DNA of 34,941 nt, taken from a virus. Below the pieces are notes generated by a model. It made no database searches and had not been told where the DNA came from. It was given only the letters and a program-made list of their open reading frames with translations. Shown piece by piece: positions 25,716 through 31,541 of this stretch. The stretch spans positions 1-34,941 of IMG/VR virus record IMGVR_UViG_3300023301_000045; one strand, 5' to 3'. Position numbers and translations under genes: made by a program. Every line of letters starts with the position of its first letter. Position 1 is the first letter of the stretch.

Positions 25716-26663
25716 TTAACCTTTTCTTAATCCGCTCATCATTTCTTGGATTTTTAATTGTGCTGTTGTCAGTGAAGATCTATCACCACCAAATACAATA
25801 TGTGTGACCTTGCTTGTGCGAATATCTTGAAGCTCTCTGTCTTTCTCTAGCTTGGCAGCTTGCTCTCTAGCTTCTGCTTGGCGCTCTATCTCTTCTCTTA
25901 AGCCTTTCGGTCTGCTCCATTGGCCGTTTTGAATCATTCTCAATGCTGCATTAACTGCACCCACTTCAGACAATCCATTTCGACGATTGTTAGCGTGATA
26001 ATCCAAGTCAGCTAGTAAATCTAACATATCTCTATAATAACAATCCCCTTTTATTAGCTTTTCAGTTTTCAAATAAGTTAGGGCGCTTGTTAATTGAGAC
26101 AATCTGTTTTCAAAATTATTTATTTTATAAAAAACAACGCTTCCGTCTTTACCTCTGCCAAGGCCTTTAGGTAGTGAAACGCTATCTCCGTTATTAACGT
26201 TGTTTCTTGTTAATATACTATCTCCGTTATGTAGTGCAGATTTTGCACTTATACCCGGGGTTACAGGTGCAGATTTTGCACTTATATCACAATCTAAAGG
26301 TGCAGATTTTGCACTACCGGAAGAAAGAGGTGCAGATTTTGCACCTGCTTCTTCACCTGTGACATCGTGACCATAGGTTCTTATTGAGTCTTGTAACTTT
26401 TGCTTATTAATGCCGTAGATGTGTCTGTTGTTTTTGTAATTTCGCTTTACAAAAATAAAATCATTATCTTTTAAGCTTTTGCGCACATCCTTAATTGTTC
26501 GCTCACTCAACCCAGACCACGCTACAAAAGTTTCAATATCAACAAATGCTTCTTCATTGTCTTTTGTAAGAGCAATCATCACTCTAAGCATCCATTTTTC
26601 TGTCACGGTTATGCCGCTCATAAAATCGATGTTAGGCAAATACTCTTTTAACTTCTTTAACAT
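25716..26663 (-). CDS. replication initiator, lambda O-like organisation, 315 aa
   Basis: This is a probable origin-binding protein. Residues 18-90 form a winged helix (TEKWMLRVMIALTKDNEEAF, WSGLSERTIKDVRKSLKDND, NNRHIYGI), as in phage replication proteins of the O/DnaD type. Residues 108-144 are a linker with four copies of AKSAP/AKSAL spaced 10-11 residues apart. These are encoded by the DNA iterons. The C-terminal third (NRLSQLTSALTYLKTEKLI, GAVNAALRMIQNGQWSRPKGL) resembles the segment by which such proteins recruit a helicase or its loader. The ATG follows AGGAGTTTAAT. No phage helicase gene is present, so it presumably recruits the host DnaB. Family assignment is by architecture rather than by a named signature. 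Confidence 0.75.
   Translation of the reverse strand: MLKKLKEYLPNIDFMSGITVTEKWMLRVMIALTKDNEEAFVDIETFVAWSGLSERTIKDVRKSLKDNDFIFVKRNYKNNRHIYGINKQKLQDSIRTYGHDVTGEEAGAKSAPLSSGSAKSAPLDCDISAKSAPVTPGISAKSALHNGDSILTRNNVNNGDSVSLPKGLGRGKDGSVVFYKINNFENRLSQLTSALTYLKTEKLIKGDCYYRDMLDLLADLDYHANNRRNGLSEVGAVNAALRMIQNGQWSRPKGLREEIERQAEAREQAAKLEKDRELQDIRTSKVTHIVFGGDRSSLTTAQLKIQEMMSGLRKG
26234..26344. repeat. four iterons, probable replication origin inside the initiator gene
   Basis: GTGCAGATTTTGCAC occurs four times without change, at 26234-26248, 26267-26281, 26300-26314 and 26330-26344. Periods are 33, 33 and 30 bases, about three helical turns. Each unit carries an inverted repeat GTGCA/TGCAC. They lie between the DNA-binding and C-terminal domains of the initiator, just as lambda ori lies in gene O. 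An AT-rich stretch lies on the low-coordinate side (26110-26135, and 26205-26220). Confidence 0.8.
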
Positions 26664-26796
26664 ATTAAACTCCTGTAAAATAAAGACAGCAAAATACCCC
26701 CATAGATATTGGGTAGTGCGCTAGATTAATTGTTTGTGTTTGTGAATAGTTCGCTGATGAACTATTGATATCTAAACTATAGATGGTATAATTCAT

Positions 26797-26829
26797 TTAT
26801 GGATTCTCCCTTTTGGTTTGTGCATTCAT
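26797..26829 (-). CDS. ten-codon leader peptide candidate
   Basis: MNAQTKRENP is encoded directly behind AAGGAGGGCTC, a near-perfect ribosome site. Its ATG overlaps the stop of the preceding mini-frame (ATGA). It is unlikely to be a functional protein by itself, but the strong site suggests that ribosomes load in the leader of the initiator message. Confidence 0.35.
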   Translation of the reverse strand: MNAQTKRENP

Positions 26830-26879
26830 GAGCCCTCCTTAATGTTTGGTTCATGGATTTTCCTTTCTGGTTTATTCAT
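26826..26879 (-). CDS. 17-codon leader peptide candidate
   Basis: MNKPERKIHEPNIKEGS follows AAGGAGGTAACCAAGAA, close to a perfect anti-Shine-Dalgarno match. This segment and the next mini-frame are imperfect direct copies (ATGGATT.TCC.TT..GGTTT on the plus strand, 54 bases apart). It lies between a ten-bp hairpin and the initiator gene. Confidence 0.35.
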   Translation of the reverse strand: MNKPERKIHEPNIKEGS

Positions 26880-26908
26880 TTCTTGGTTACCTCCTTGGTG
26901 ATAATACT

Positions 26909-26942
26909 TTGAGACTGCGTCCCGCCAAGAAGGCAGTCTCAA
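26909..26942. promoter_or_regulatory. leader hairpin upstream of the initiator
   Basis: TTGAGACTGC (26909-26918) and GCAGTCTCAA (26933-26942) form a perfect ten-bp stem with a 14-base loop. There is no U tract on either strand, so a terminator is unlikely. It lies in the expected 5' leader of the initiator message. Confidence 0.55.
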
Positions 26943-26953
26943 GAACTTAATAC

Positions 26954-26983
26954 ATCTTACTCAATTACCACTATCTTTGCCAA
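26954..26983 (-). promoter_or_regulatory. candidate leftward promoter for the initiator
   Basis: On the minus strand TTGGCA (plus 26978-26983) and TAAGAT (plus 26954-26959) are 18 bases apart. The palindrome CCAATAAATATTGG (26980-26993) overlaps the -35 box and may be an operator. The match to consensus is moderate. Confidence 0.35.
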
Positions 26984-27188
26984 TAAATATTGGTTTAATA
27001 TATATAATATATATTTTTAATATAAAGCTTTACTTGTAGCTACGCATTTAATATGATGAAAGGGATTGCCGTCATTGCTAACACTTAAATGCAACTGTTA
27101 CTTGGCTCCGTTTATTGTTAATGCAAAAAAAATAGCATTGTCGTTATCCTTTTTTTGACCTTAAATCTCACTGGCGGCAATCAATCAT

Positions 27189-27539
27189 TTATTTATTACA
27201 TGATTTCAAATCATTCATTATTCTAATAATAAGATTATAATGATCTTGTTGCTTAGCTTCTTTAGCAGCTAGTTCTTCAGCTGTAGGTTTAACTTTTAGT
27301 TCATACCGTACTTTCCACAACTTTAGTGCTGGAATTAAATGCCATTTACTTTCATCTATTTCCAGTGGTATCCCTAGCGAGTTAAACGCGTGCCCTAAAG
27401 CAATGTGGGCTTTTTCTTGTCTAGTGCGCTCACAGACATCTTTTGATCCTTTAGTGATATCGGTGATCTTGGTGATCTTAGAAGTGGTGATATCCCAATC
27501 TTGTAGCTTCCTTGCATAATCGTGTCCCTGCTTAAGCAT
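27189..27539 (-). CDS. hypothetical early protein, 116 aa
   Basis: This is the first gene of the leftward early operon. The ATG at 27539 has GGAG seven bases upstream; a TTG two codons earlier is less likely. The sequence is basic and helical (DITTSKITKITDITKGSKDVCERTRQEKAHIALGHAFN, KPTAEELAAKEAKQQDHYN). It includes an aromatic stretch (WHLIPALKLWKVRYEL). No known family. Position in front of the origin region suggests a regulator or replication accessory. Confidence 0.65.
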   Translation of the reverse strand: MLKQGHDYARKLQDWDITTSKITKITDITKGSKDVCERTRQEKAHIALGHAFNSLGIPLEIDESKWHLIPALKLWKVRYELKVKPTAEELAAKEAKQQDHYNLIIRIMNDLKSCNK

Positions 27540-27570
27540 GGTCAACTCCGAGTTATGTAGTTCGATAGCT

Positions 27571-27600
27571 ATAGTAACAAATCCAACCGTTAATTGTCAA
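27571..27600 (-). promoter_or_regulatory. leftward early promoter
   Basis: On the minus strand a consensus TTGACA (plus 27595-27600) is followed after 18 bases by TACTAT (plus 27571-27576). It points at the 116-aa gene and the initiator. It is divergent from the rightward promoter 11 bases away, so one regulator could control both. Confidence 0.55.
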
Positions 27601-27611
27601 AAAAAAGTATA

Positions 27612-27641
27612 TTGACATCACTGTACACACATGTATATAAT
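27612..27641 (+). promoter_or_regulatory. rightward early promoter of the RHH gene
   Basis: TTGACA (27612-27617) and TATAAT (27636-27641) are both perfect, with 18-base spacing. The -10 region overlaps ATGTATATA (27631-27639), a nine-mer repeated in the second promoter at 27867. This is the best sigma70 promoter I see in the window. Confidence 0.75.
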
Positions 27642-27675
27642 CATTGGTTAACCTTTACCATAAACAGGAACTATT

Positions 27676-27831
27676 ATGAGCAAAAAATTAAATTACATCT
27701 CAAAACACATACTTATCTCTCCTGACATATACCGACTAATGACTAAAGAAGCCGAGTCAACAACCGGTGGCAACAGCAATCTATTAATTCGTGAAATACT
27801 CGAACAATATTATGCGAAAAAAAAGAAGTAA
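27676..27831 (+). CDS. ribbon-helix-helix regulator, 51 aa
   Basis: The product begins MSKKLNYISKHILISPDIYR, continues LMTKEAESTTGGNSNLLIRE and ends ILEQYYAKKKK. It has one strand (KHILIS) and two helices separated by a GGNSN turn, as in Arc/Mnt-type repressors. AGGA lies seven bases before the ATG. It is flanked by two promoters that share the nine-mer ATGTATATA at their -10 regions, which suggests autoregulation. P22 also uses RHH proteins (Arc, Mnt) as regulators. It may serve as the main early switch, since no other repressor is recognised. Confidence 0.75.
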   Translation: MSKKLNYISKHILISPDIYRLMTKEAESTTGGNSNLLIREILEQYYAKKKK

Positions 27832-27837
27832 TACATG

Positions 27838-27884
27838 TTGACAATAAACCTCCATAGTGTATATTGATGTATATAGTGATACAT
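27838..27884 (+). promoter_or_regulatory. second rightward promoter with operator-like repeat
   Basis: TTGACA (27838-27843) and TATATT (27860-27865) are 16 bases apart. Directly downstream ATGTAT (27867-27872) and ATACAT (27879-27884) form an inverted repeat around ATAGTG. The nine-mer ATGTATATA is shared with the upstream promoter. It drives the 137-aa membrane-protein gene and the recombination genes. Confidence 0.6.
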
Positions 27885-27896
27885 AAGAGATAGCAG

Positions 27897-28310
27897 ATGA
27901 GCAAGATAAACCCACCTAAAGTATTCGGCAGTGAATCATTAGATGATGCAATTAAATTGTTCAAAGATCTAAAGAGCGGTCCTAGGAAGATCTGGGAACC
28001 TGAGCTTGATCCTGAGTCAATGAATAAGCCAGCTGAGATTGCTAGCAAGATTGATGATTGGTTTGATGCTCAGTTCTGCAAGCTAAGTAATGGATACAAA
28101 CAATTTAACAAAGATTTAAATAAACTTACACATAAAGCGCTTGAATGGTTGTTTCCTTTTGATATAGATTTAAATAAACTTACAGATAAAGCGCTTGAAT
28201 GGTTGATTCCTTTGTTATTAATGTTGACTTATATAATTGCTTTTGGGTGGGGTATTTTTGTGTATGGTGGTATTTTTAAGATTTTATTACATGCCTGGAG
28301 GGCTTATTGA
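27897..28310 (+). CDS. membrane-anchored protein with internal duplication, 137 aa
   Basis: Residues 1-70 are charged and probably cytoplasmic (FKDLKSGPRKIWEPELDPES). Residues 72-107 contain two copies of DLNKLT.KALEWL.P, 18 residues apart. Residues about 104-130 form a hydrophobic segment (PLLLMLTYIIAFGWGIFVYGG). GAGA precedes the ATG. The duplicated DNA is almost unchanged, so it is recent. No family is recognised. Placed first under the regulated promoter, it could be an exclusion or early takeover protein, which is speculation. Confidence 0.7.
   Translation: MSKINPPKVFGSESLDDAIKLFKDLKSGPRKIWEPELDPESMNKPAEIASKIDDWFDAQFCKLSNGYKQFNKDLNKLTHKALEWLFPFDIDLNKLTDKALEWLIPLLLMLTYIIAFGWGIFVYGGIFKILLHAWRAY
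28112..28213 (+). repeat. 54-bp-period tandem duplication in a coding region
   Basis: Bases 28112-28159 and 28166-28213 match at 46 of 48 positions by my count. The period is 54 bases, so the duplication adds exactly 18 codons. Confidence 0.8.
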
Positions 28311-28474
28311 TGATTGATTTTGCAATGTTACATCAACAATTTTTAGTTGAAATGAAGCGTAGAGAATTAGCGGAAAACAAGGATTGGAATTTATGGGAGC
28401 ACGAAGATGATGCTATGCGGGAAGCAATTGACTATAAATATAGGTGCCATGATAGTTGCGATGATAATTGTTAA
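28310..28474 (+). CDS. small acidic protein, 54 aa
   Basis: ATG at 28310 overlaps the upstream stop (TGATG) and follows GGAGG with eight bases of spacing. The product is MIDFAMLHQQFLVEMKRREL, then a charged stretch AENKDWNLWEHEDDAMREAI, then DYKYRCHDSCDDNC. The three C-terminal Cys could bind metal. Function unknown; the coupling makes the gene convincing. Confidence 0.65.
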   Translation: MIDFAMLHQQFLVEMKRRELAENKDWNLWEHEDDAMREAIDYKYRCHDSCDDNC

Positions 28475-28580
28475 GCTTATCACTGGAGATGGCTGGGGGC
28501 GCTGCATTTTGTCAGCAGTATTAATCCAGGTATCAATGAGCTATATAATTAGAGATTGTTGTTTTAAGGGGTTGTTATGA
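28461..28580 (+). CDS. possible small hydrophobic protein, 39 aa
   Basis: The frame MIIVKLITGDGWGRCILSAV then LIQVSMSYIIRDCCFKGLL links the ends of its neighbours: it starts inside the previous gene and its stop overlaps the next ATG (ATGA). It has no clear ribosome site, so it may be only a bridging frame. Confidence 0.3.
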   Translation: MIIVKLITGDGWGRCILSAVLIQVSMSYIIRDCCFKGLL

Positions 28581-28738
28581 GTGATGGTGATGTCGTGTTA
28601 GCTTTACTAATAACAGCCGCGGTTATGCTAGCGTTTGGTGGCGCAATCATTGCATGGTTATTTAATTATTCGCAAAAACATAGGGTTGATTTTTCACAAG
28701 GAGCAGGGAATGAAGGAAGCAAAGATAGTGAACATTAA
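28577..28738 (+). CDS. small single-span membrane protein, 53 aa
   Basis: ATG at 28577 follows TTAAGGGGTTGTT. The product MSDGDVVLALLITAAVMLAF then GGAIIAWLFNYSQKHRV has one span (residues 6-29) with a short acidic front and a basic, polar tail (QGAGNEGSKDSEH). This topology suits a small inner-membrane phage protein such as a holin-like or exclusion factor. It overlaps the next gene by 29 bases. Confidence 0.6.
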   Translation: MSDGDVVLALLITAAVMLAFGGAIIAWLFNYSQKHRVDFSQGAGNEGSKDSEH

Positions 28739-28934
28739 AGAAGAATACACCGTGGAATATCTTATAAAGCTATTAAATTGCTGTGCAAGCCAAGCAGTTA
28801 TCAATATAATAACAATAGTAGATGGGGTTGAAACGGCTTTACCAATAACATCACTACTTATACATCAAACAAAAGATAAGAAAGAATTAATTAGTTTTTT
28901 ACACAACACAAAGGATTTAACAAATGATTTATAA
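28710..28934 (+). CDS. small protein, 74 aa
   Basis: AAGGAGCAGGGA directly precedes the ATG at 28710, which decides the start although the frame is open further up. The product (MKEAKIVNIKEEYTVEYLIK, then LLNCCASQAVINIITIVDGV) is soluble with mixed strands and helices. It overlaps the ERF gene by 11 bases and is probably co-translated with it. Possibly a partner of the annealing protein; no family recognised. Confidence 0.65.
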   Translation: MKEAKIVNIKEEYTVEYLIKLLNCCASQAVINIITIVDGVETALPITSLLIHQTKDKKELISFLHNTKDLTNDL

Positions 28935-29607
28935 AACAGACAGTATAGATAAGGTCGCACAAGCACTTAGTGGCCTGCAAGGTGAAATGGACACCGTTCA
29001 CAAAGGCGCAGACGGATATAATCATAAATATGCCAGTTTAGCTGATGTATTTGAAACCATAAGACCATTGTTGAAAAAATATGAGCTGTCAGTTGTTCAA
29101 CCAGTGAGCGGCTCTAATCAAACTATAGAACTTACTACTATGTTAATGCATAGTAGTGGGCAGTATATTTCATCAACTGTCAGCGTGCCAGTCGACTTTA
29201 GTAATAAAAAGATGAATAGCCTACAGGCTGCTGGCAGCACTATCACTTATTTAAGACGTTATTGCTTATGCTCAATGCTTGGGATTGCATCAGCGGATGA
29301 TGACGGCAAAGCTGGCGGCGAAAGCATTGATGAATTAAGAGACAAAGAGCCTAAACCATCATCTCAATTCAAAGCTGTCCCCGCAAAAGTAAATTATAGT
29401 GTATCGCAAGAGCAGTTAGAGTATTTACGTAAACAACTGTTTGATAGAATAATTGATGAGAATATCCCGGCAACAACTGTTGATACCTGGTGTGCTAGAG
29501 CCAATGTGAAAAGCGTTAGTGAATTAAATGGCGAGCAAGTGCAGCAAATCTTGAAGTTTATTAACGGTAAAGTTTTTACTGAAAAAGCAGTTGAAGTAGA
29601 AAGCTGA
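28924..29607 (+). CDS. erf: ERF-family single-strand annealing recombinase
   Basis: This is an ERF superfamily protein, 227 aa, which anneals complementary single strands and helps circularise or recombine phage DNA (named after P22 Erf). The family core is clear: KYASLADVFETIRPLLKKY near residue 38, then QAAGSTITYLRRYCLCSML around residue 98, followed by GIASADDDGK. The C-terminal 70 residues (SVSQEQLEYLRKQLFDRII, ATTVDTWCARANVKSVSEL) look like a small helical domain. Overlap with the 74-aa gene couples them. Together with SSB and VRR-NUC it makes up the recombination set. Confidence 0.9.
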   Translation: MIYKTDSIDKVAQALSGLQGEMDTVHKGADGYNHKYASLADVFETIRPLLKKYELSVVQPVSGSNQTIELTTMLMHSSGQYISSTVSVPVDFSNKKMNSLQAAGSTITYLRRYCLCSMLGIASADDDGKAGGESIDELRDKEPKPSSQFKAVPAKVNYSVSQEQLEYLRKQLFDRIIDENIPATTVDTWCARANVKSVSELNGEQVQQILKFINGKVFTEKAVEVES

Positions 29608-29612
29608 TTTAA

Positions 29613-29843
29613 ATGAAAAACATAAGTAATAAAAATGAGTACAAGATATAAGATTTTATATGTTGCCATAAATTTGAAAAAAATAACTTAATCAAGTGGG
29701 CTGCTGACCAATTAAAAGAACACGATGATGCATATTCTTTGTGCCCAGTATGCAGGACTCCTTATCTTACCAAGCATATTATATGTAGGAAGCCAGAAAG
29801 AGAGTATTGCGCTACAACGGGTGTAACTTGTAGAATCTCATAA
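29613..29843 (+). pseudogene. interrupted Cys-rich reading frame
   Basis: From ATG 29613 the frame reads MKNISNKNEYKI, hits TAA at 29649-29651, then stays open for 63 codons to 29843. The second part looks like a real small zinc protein (DFICCHKFEKNNL, then LCPVCRTPYL, C near HIICRKPE, and two more Cys). No normal start follows the stop close by. A seven-A run at 29676-29682 separates it from an alternative frame starting at ATG 29635 (MSTRYKILYVAINL). Either the gene is broken, a base is missing in the A run, or expression uses recoding. Confidence 0.45.
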
Positions 29844-29859
29844 ACAACAGGAGTTAATT

Positions 29860-30057
29860 ATGACAGATGAGTCAGTTTCAATGATTGAGCAGGCCGGGGT
29901 TTTTATAAAGCAGCTAGAAGGATTAGGCTCAAGCATGCTAAATCACTTTGAAAACAAACAAACTCTGTCGTTTATAGATTTAGTAGCCTTACAATTTATA
30001 GTTGAAGAGCTGCTAGATATAGCTGACGAGCTAGAGGCTAACTCAGATACAGTGTAG
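29860..30057 (+). CDS. small helical protein, 65 aa
   Basis: ATG at 29860 has AGGAG seven bases upstream. The product (MTDESVSMIEQAGVFIKQLE, SFIDLVALQFIVEELLDIAD) is acidic and nearly all helix, possibly a four-helix or coiled-coil dimer. It is the last gene of the rightward early operon and overlaps the convergent lysozyme gene by 20 bases. Function unknown. Confidence 0.65.
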   Translation: MTDESVSMIEQAGVFIKQLEGLGSSMLNHFENKQTLSFIDLVALQFIVEELLDIADELEANSDTV

Positions 30058-30478
30058 CTTCCGCCATTCTGCGCAGTAGCAGGCCTTTTAAAGGCTTGCC
30101 GCCTGCCATTTTCCAACGAATAAGCTCAGCCGGTACATTTAAGTGGTCTTCTTTGTTGATAGCCCTTAAAAGCGCTGAAGTTGCGAAAGCGGCTCTGCCA
30201 AGGTTGTACACAAAACTAACTAGCGCACTAAATTGGTTGTGATTTAAAGTTATTCCTATGACATCATTAACAGCTTTAATTGCAAATGCTAAGTCTTGCG
30301 CAAGGATTTGTTCTGCCTGCTGCATAGTTATTTGTTTAAATTTTTCTTTTGGCAAAATTACATGACCAAAGCCAATGGTTAATTTATTAGCTGGGCAAAG
30401 ATAGGGGGTGGTAGAAAAGCCTTCAAATTGCTTGATGATTTTTAAACCCGAAAAGTTAATGTTATTAAAAGTGGACAT
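30038..30478 (-). CDS. phage lysozyme (endolysin), GH24
   Basis: This is a T4/P21-type muramidase that cuts peptidoglycan at lysis, 146 aa. The catalytic triad spacing fits: E19 (QFEGF), C28 (YLCPANK) and T34 (LTIGFGH), nine and six residues apart as in T4 (E11, D20, T26). Cys in place of Asp is usual in P21-like enzymes. The GFGH motif and the NLGRAAFATSALL region are typical. There is no signal or signal-anchor N-terminus, so export needs a holin. The neighbouring membrane proteins upstream are candidates. The ribosome site is weak (GAGA). Confidence 0.9.
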   Translation of the reverse strand: MSTFNNINFSGLKIIKQFEGFSTTPYLCPANKLTIGFGHVILPKEKFKQITMQQAEQILAQDLAFAIKAVNDVIGITLNHNQFSALVSFVYNLGRAAFATSALLRAINKEDHLNVPAELIRWKMAGGKPLKGLLLRRMAEATLYLS

Positions 30479-30511
30479 CCATGTCTCATTAATGTTGGCG
30501 ATCGAAGTATA

Positions 30512-30556
30512 AAGGCCGCTAAACTATTTAATCCATTATCTAGATAATACGGCCTT
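30512..30556. promoter_or_regulatory. nested inverted repeats upstream of the lysozyme gene
   Basis: AAGGCCG (30512-30518) and CGGCCTT (30550-30556) enclose a perfect 14-bp palindrome ATTATCTAGATAAT (30535-30548). There is no U tract. It lies in the 121-base gap before the lysozyme gene and could be an operator or an RNA structure. Confidence 0.4.
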
Positions 30557-30599
30557 CGCTTAATAGACACAATCGCGGTTAATCTATAAACCCTGTAAG

Positions 30600-31151
30600 C
30601 TATATCTGTAAGATTGTACTTACTGGTGGTGTAATTGGTAATATCTCATCATTAACTGGCTCAAGCTCTGGAATCGATGACAGTCTATCACGACCATTAC
30701 ATTCATCCGTCACATCCTCGATAGCAAATATTGGGTTTTCAATTTGTGGCACGCCACTCATATGGTAGTTATGCGTAAACGTTAACACTGGCGCATTATT
30801 ACCAGTAAGCTGCATCTCAGATGGCGCTGTAGCCAGTAAATCACGCATCATATTAGTCCAGGTATTAATGCGCTCAGCAGCCGACGGTCCAAGGTTAAAT
30901 ATAGCCGCAACTCTTTCACTCTCAACTGTTTGCTTGCCATTACCGCTATAGTTATTTATATTATTAATAGTGGTGTGAAAGGCAATCTTATCTTTATCTT
31001 CAACAATTGCAGCTAACACCCCCAAGCCCCCAACAAATATTGGCACTCCAGCAATTAAAAGAGCGGGTAGGAATATGCCTCCAATAATCAATCCTAAACC
31101 GACAGCTAACAATGCGATACACGCTAATCTTTGTTTTGTATGTCTAGTCAT
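30600..31151 (-). CDS. membrane protein with two N-terminal spans, 183 aa
   Basis: Residues 9-30 (CIALLAVGLGLIIGGIFLP) and 33-50 (IAGVPIFVGGLGVLAAI) form a hairpin of two membrane spans. The remaining 130 residues are polar and probably soluble (HTTINNINNYSGNG, ERINTWTNMMRDLLATAPSE), ending in an acidic, Pro-rich tail. AAGGATAACATAA precedes the ATG. It lies upstream of the lysozyme in the same direction, which makes a holin or lysis-regulator role possible, but the large soluble domain is unlike usual holins. A surface-exclusion protein is another option. Confidence 0.65.
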   Translation of the reverse strand: MTRHTKQRLACIALLAVGLGLIIGGIFLPALLIAGVPIFVGGLGVLAAIVEDKDKIAFHTTINNINNYSGNGKQTVESERVAAIFNLGPSAAERINTWTNMMRDLLATAPSEMQLTGNNAPVLTFTHNYHMSGVPQIENPIFAIEDVTDECNGRDRLSSIPELEPVNDEILPITPPVSTILQI

Positions 31152-31206
31152 TTATGTTATCCTTAAAAGGTAATTCATTTTACATTCTTTATGTCGTGTA
31201 GATATT

Positions 31207-31231
31207 GCCGCTGATTCCTTAGCGGCTTTTT
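31207..31231 (+). terminator. rightward-facing intrinsic terminator
   Basis: GCCGCT (31207-31212) and AGCGGC (31221-31226) pair across GATTCCTT, followed by TTTTT on the plus strand. It lies between two leftward genes, so it would stop rightward read-through from the early operon before it reaches the SSB gene. Confidence 0.6.
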
Positions 31232-31237
31232 ACAAAC

Positions 31238-31444
31238 TTACTTTTGTTCGTCAATTAGTTTTTTAGCTTTAGCTTCCTCAGCTTTTTTCTTTTTCAATTT
31301 TGAAAAGTCTTCATCAATGTTATGCTCTTTTAAAATTGCTTCAACCGCTTGCTCACCAGGCGAATCAATATCATCCGTGTAATGCTCAAAATATTTACCG
31401 ATGCCTACGCATGCCACTATAATAACTATCACTAACCATTCCAT
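31238..31444 (-). CDS. small single-span membrane protein, 68 aa
   Basis: The ATG at 31444 follows AGGAG with eight bases of spacing; an upstream frame start lacks one. The product MEWLVIVIIVACVGIGKYFE has a span at residues 3-17. It is followed by an acidic region (HYTDDIDSPGEQAVEAILKE) and a Lys-rich helix (KLKKKKAEEAKAKKLIDEQK). The basic tail may touch nucleic acid or membrane. It could be part of the lysis cassette (spanin-like or holin-like), but no lipobox or characteristic motif is seen. Confidence 0.65.
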   Translation of the reverse strand: MEWLVIVIIVACVGIGKYFEHYTDDIDSPGEQAVEAILKEHNIDEDFSKLKKKKAEEAKAKKLIDEQK

Positions 31445-31541
31445 TAGTTTTTCTCCTAACTTTACAAGTAAATTATACAATATGTTGAAAAAATGTGTTA
31501 AAATGTTGACCTATAAATTCACAACATAGGTTAGGCTTAGC

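Larger units (their letters stand above)
26664..27188. other. 525-bp noncoding region upstream of the initiator
   Basis: No full gene lies here. From the initiator outward it holds two leader mini-frames with strong ribosome sites, the ten-bp hairpin and a promoter candidate. Beyond those are the palindrome CCAATAAATATTGG, an alternating A/T tract (26996-27025), and a GATTGCCG/CGGCAATC inverted pair (27064-27071, 27175-27182) enclosing poly-A/poly-T runs. The A/T tract could be a second easily melted element. Nothing resembles a tRNA. Confidence 0.6.

Noticed and set aside
26234-26344. CRISPR array
   Set aside because: The repeats are only 15 bases, lie in a coding frame and have 15-18-base spacers that encode the initiator linker.
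27743-28048. Leftward frame of 101 codons over the RHH gene and its second promoter
   Set aside because: It lies opposite a convincing RHH gene, the promoter and the 137-aa gene; its composition is that of an antisense shadow.
29394-29669. Leftward frame opposite the end of the ERF gene
   Set aside because: It overlaps a well-supported ERF gene and has no ribosome site or operon context.
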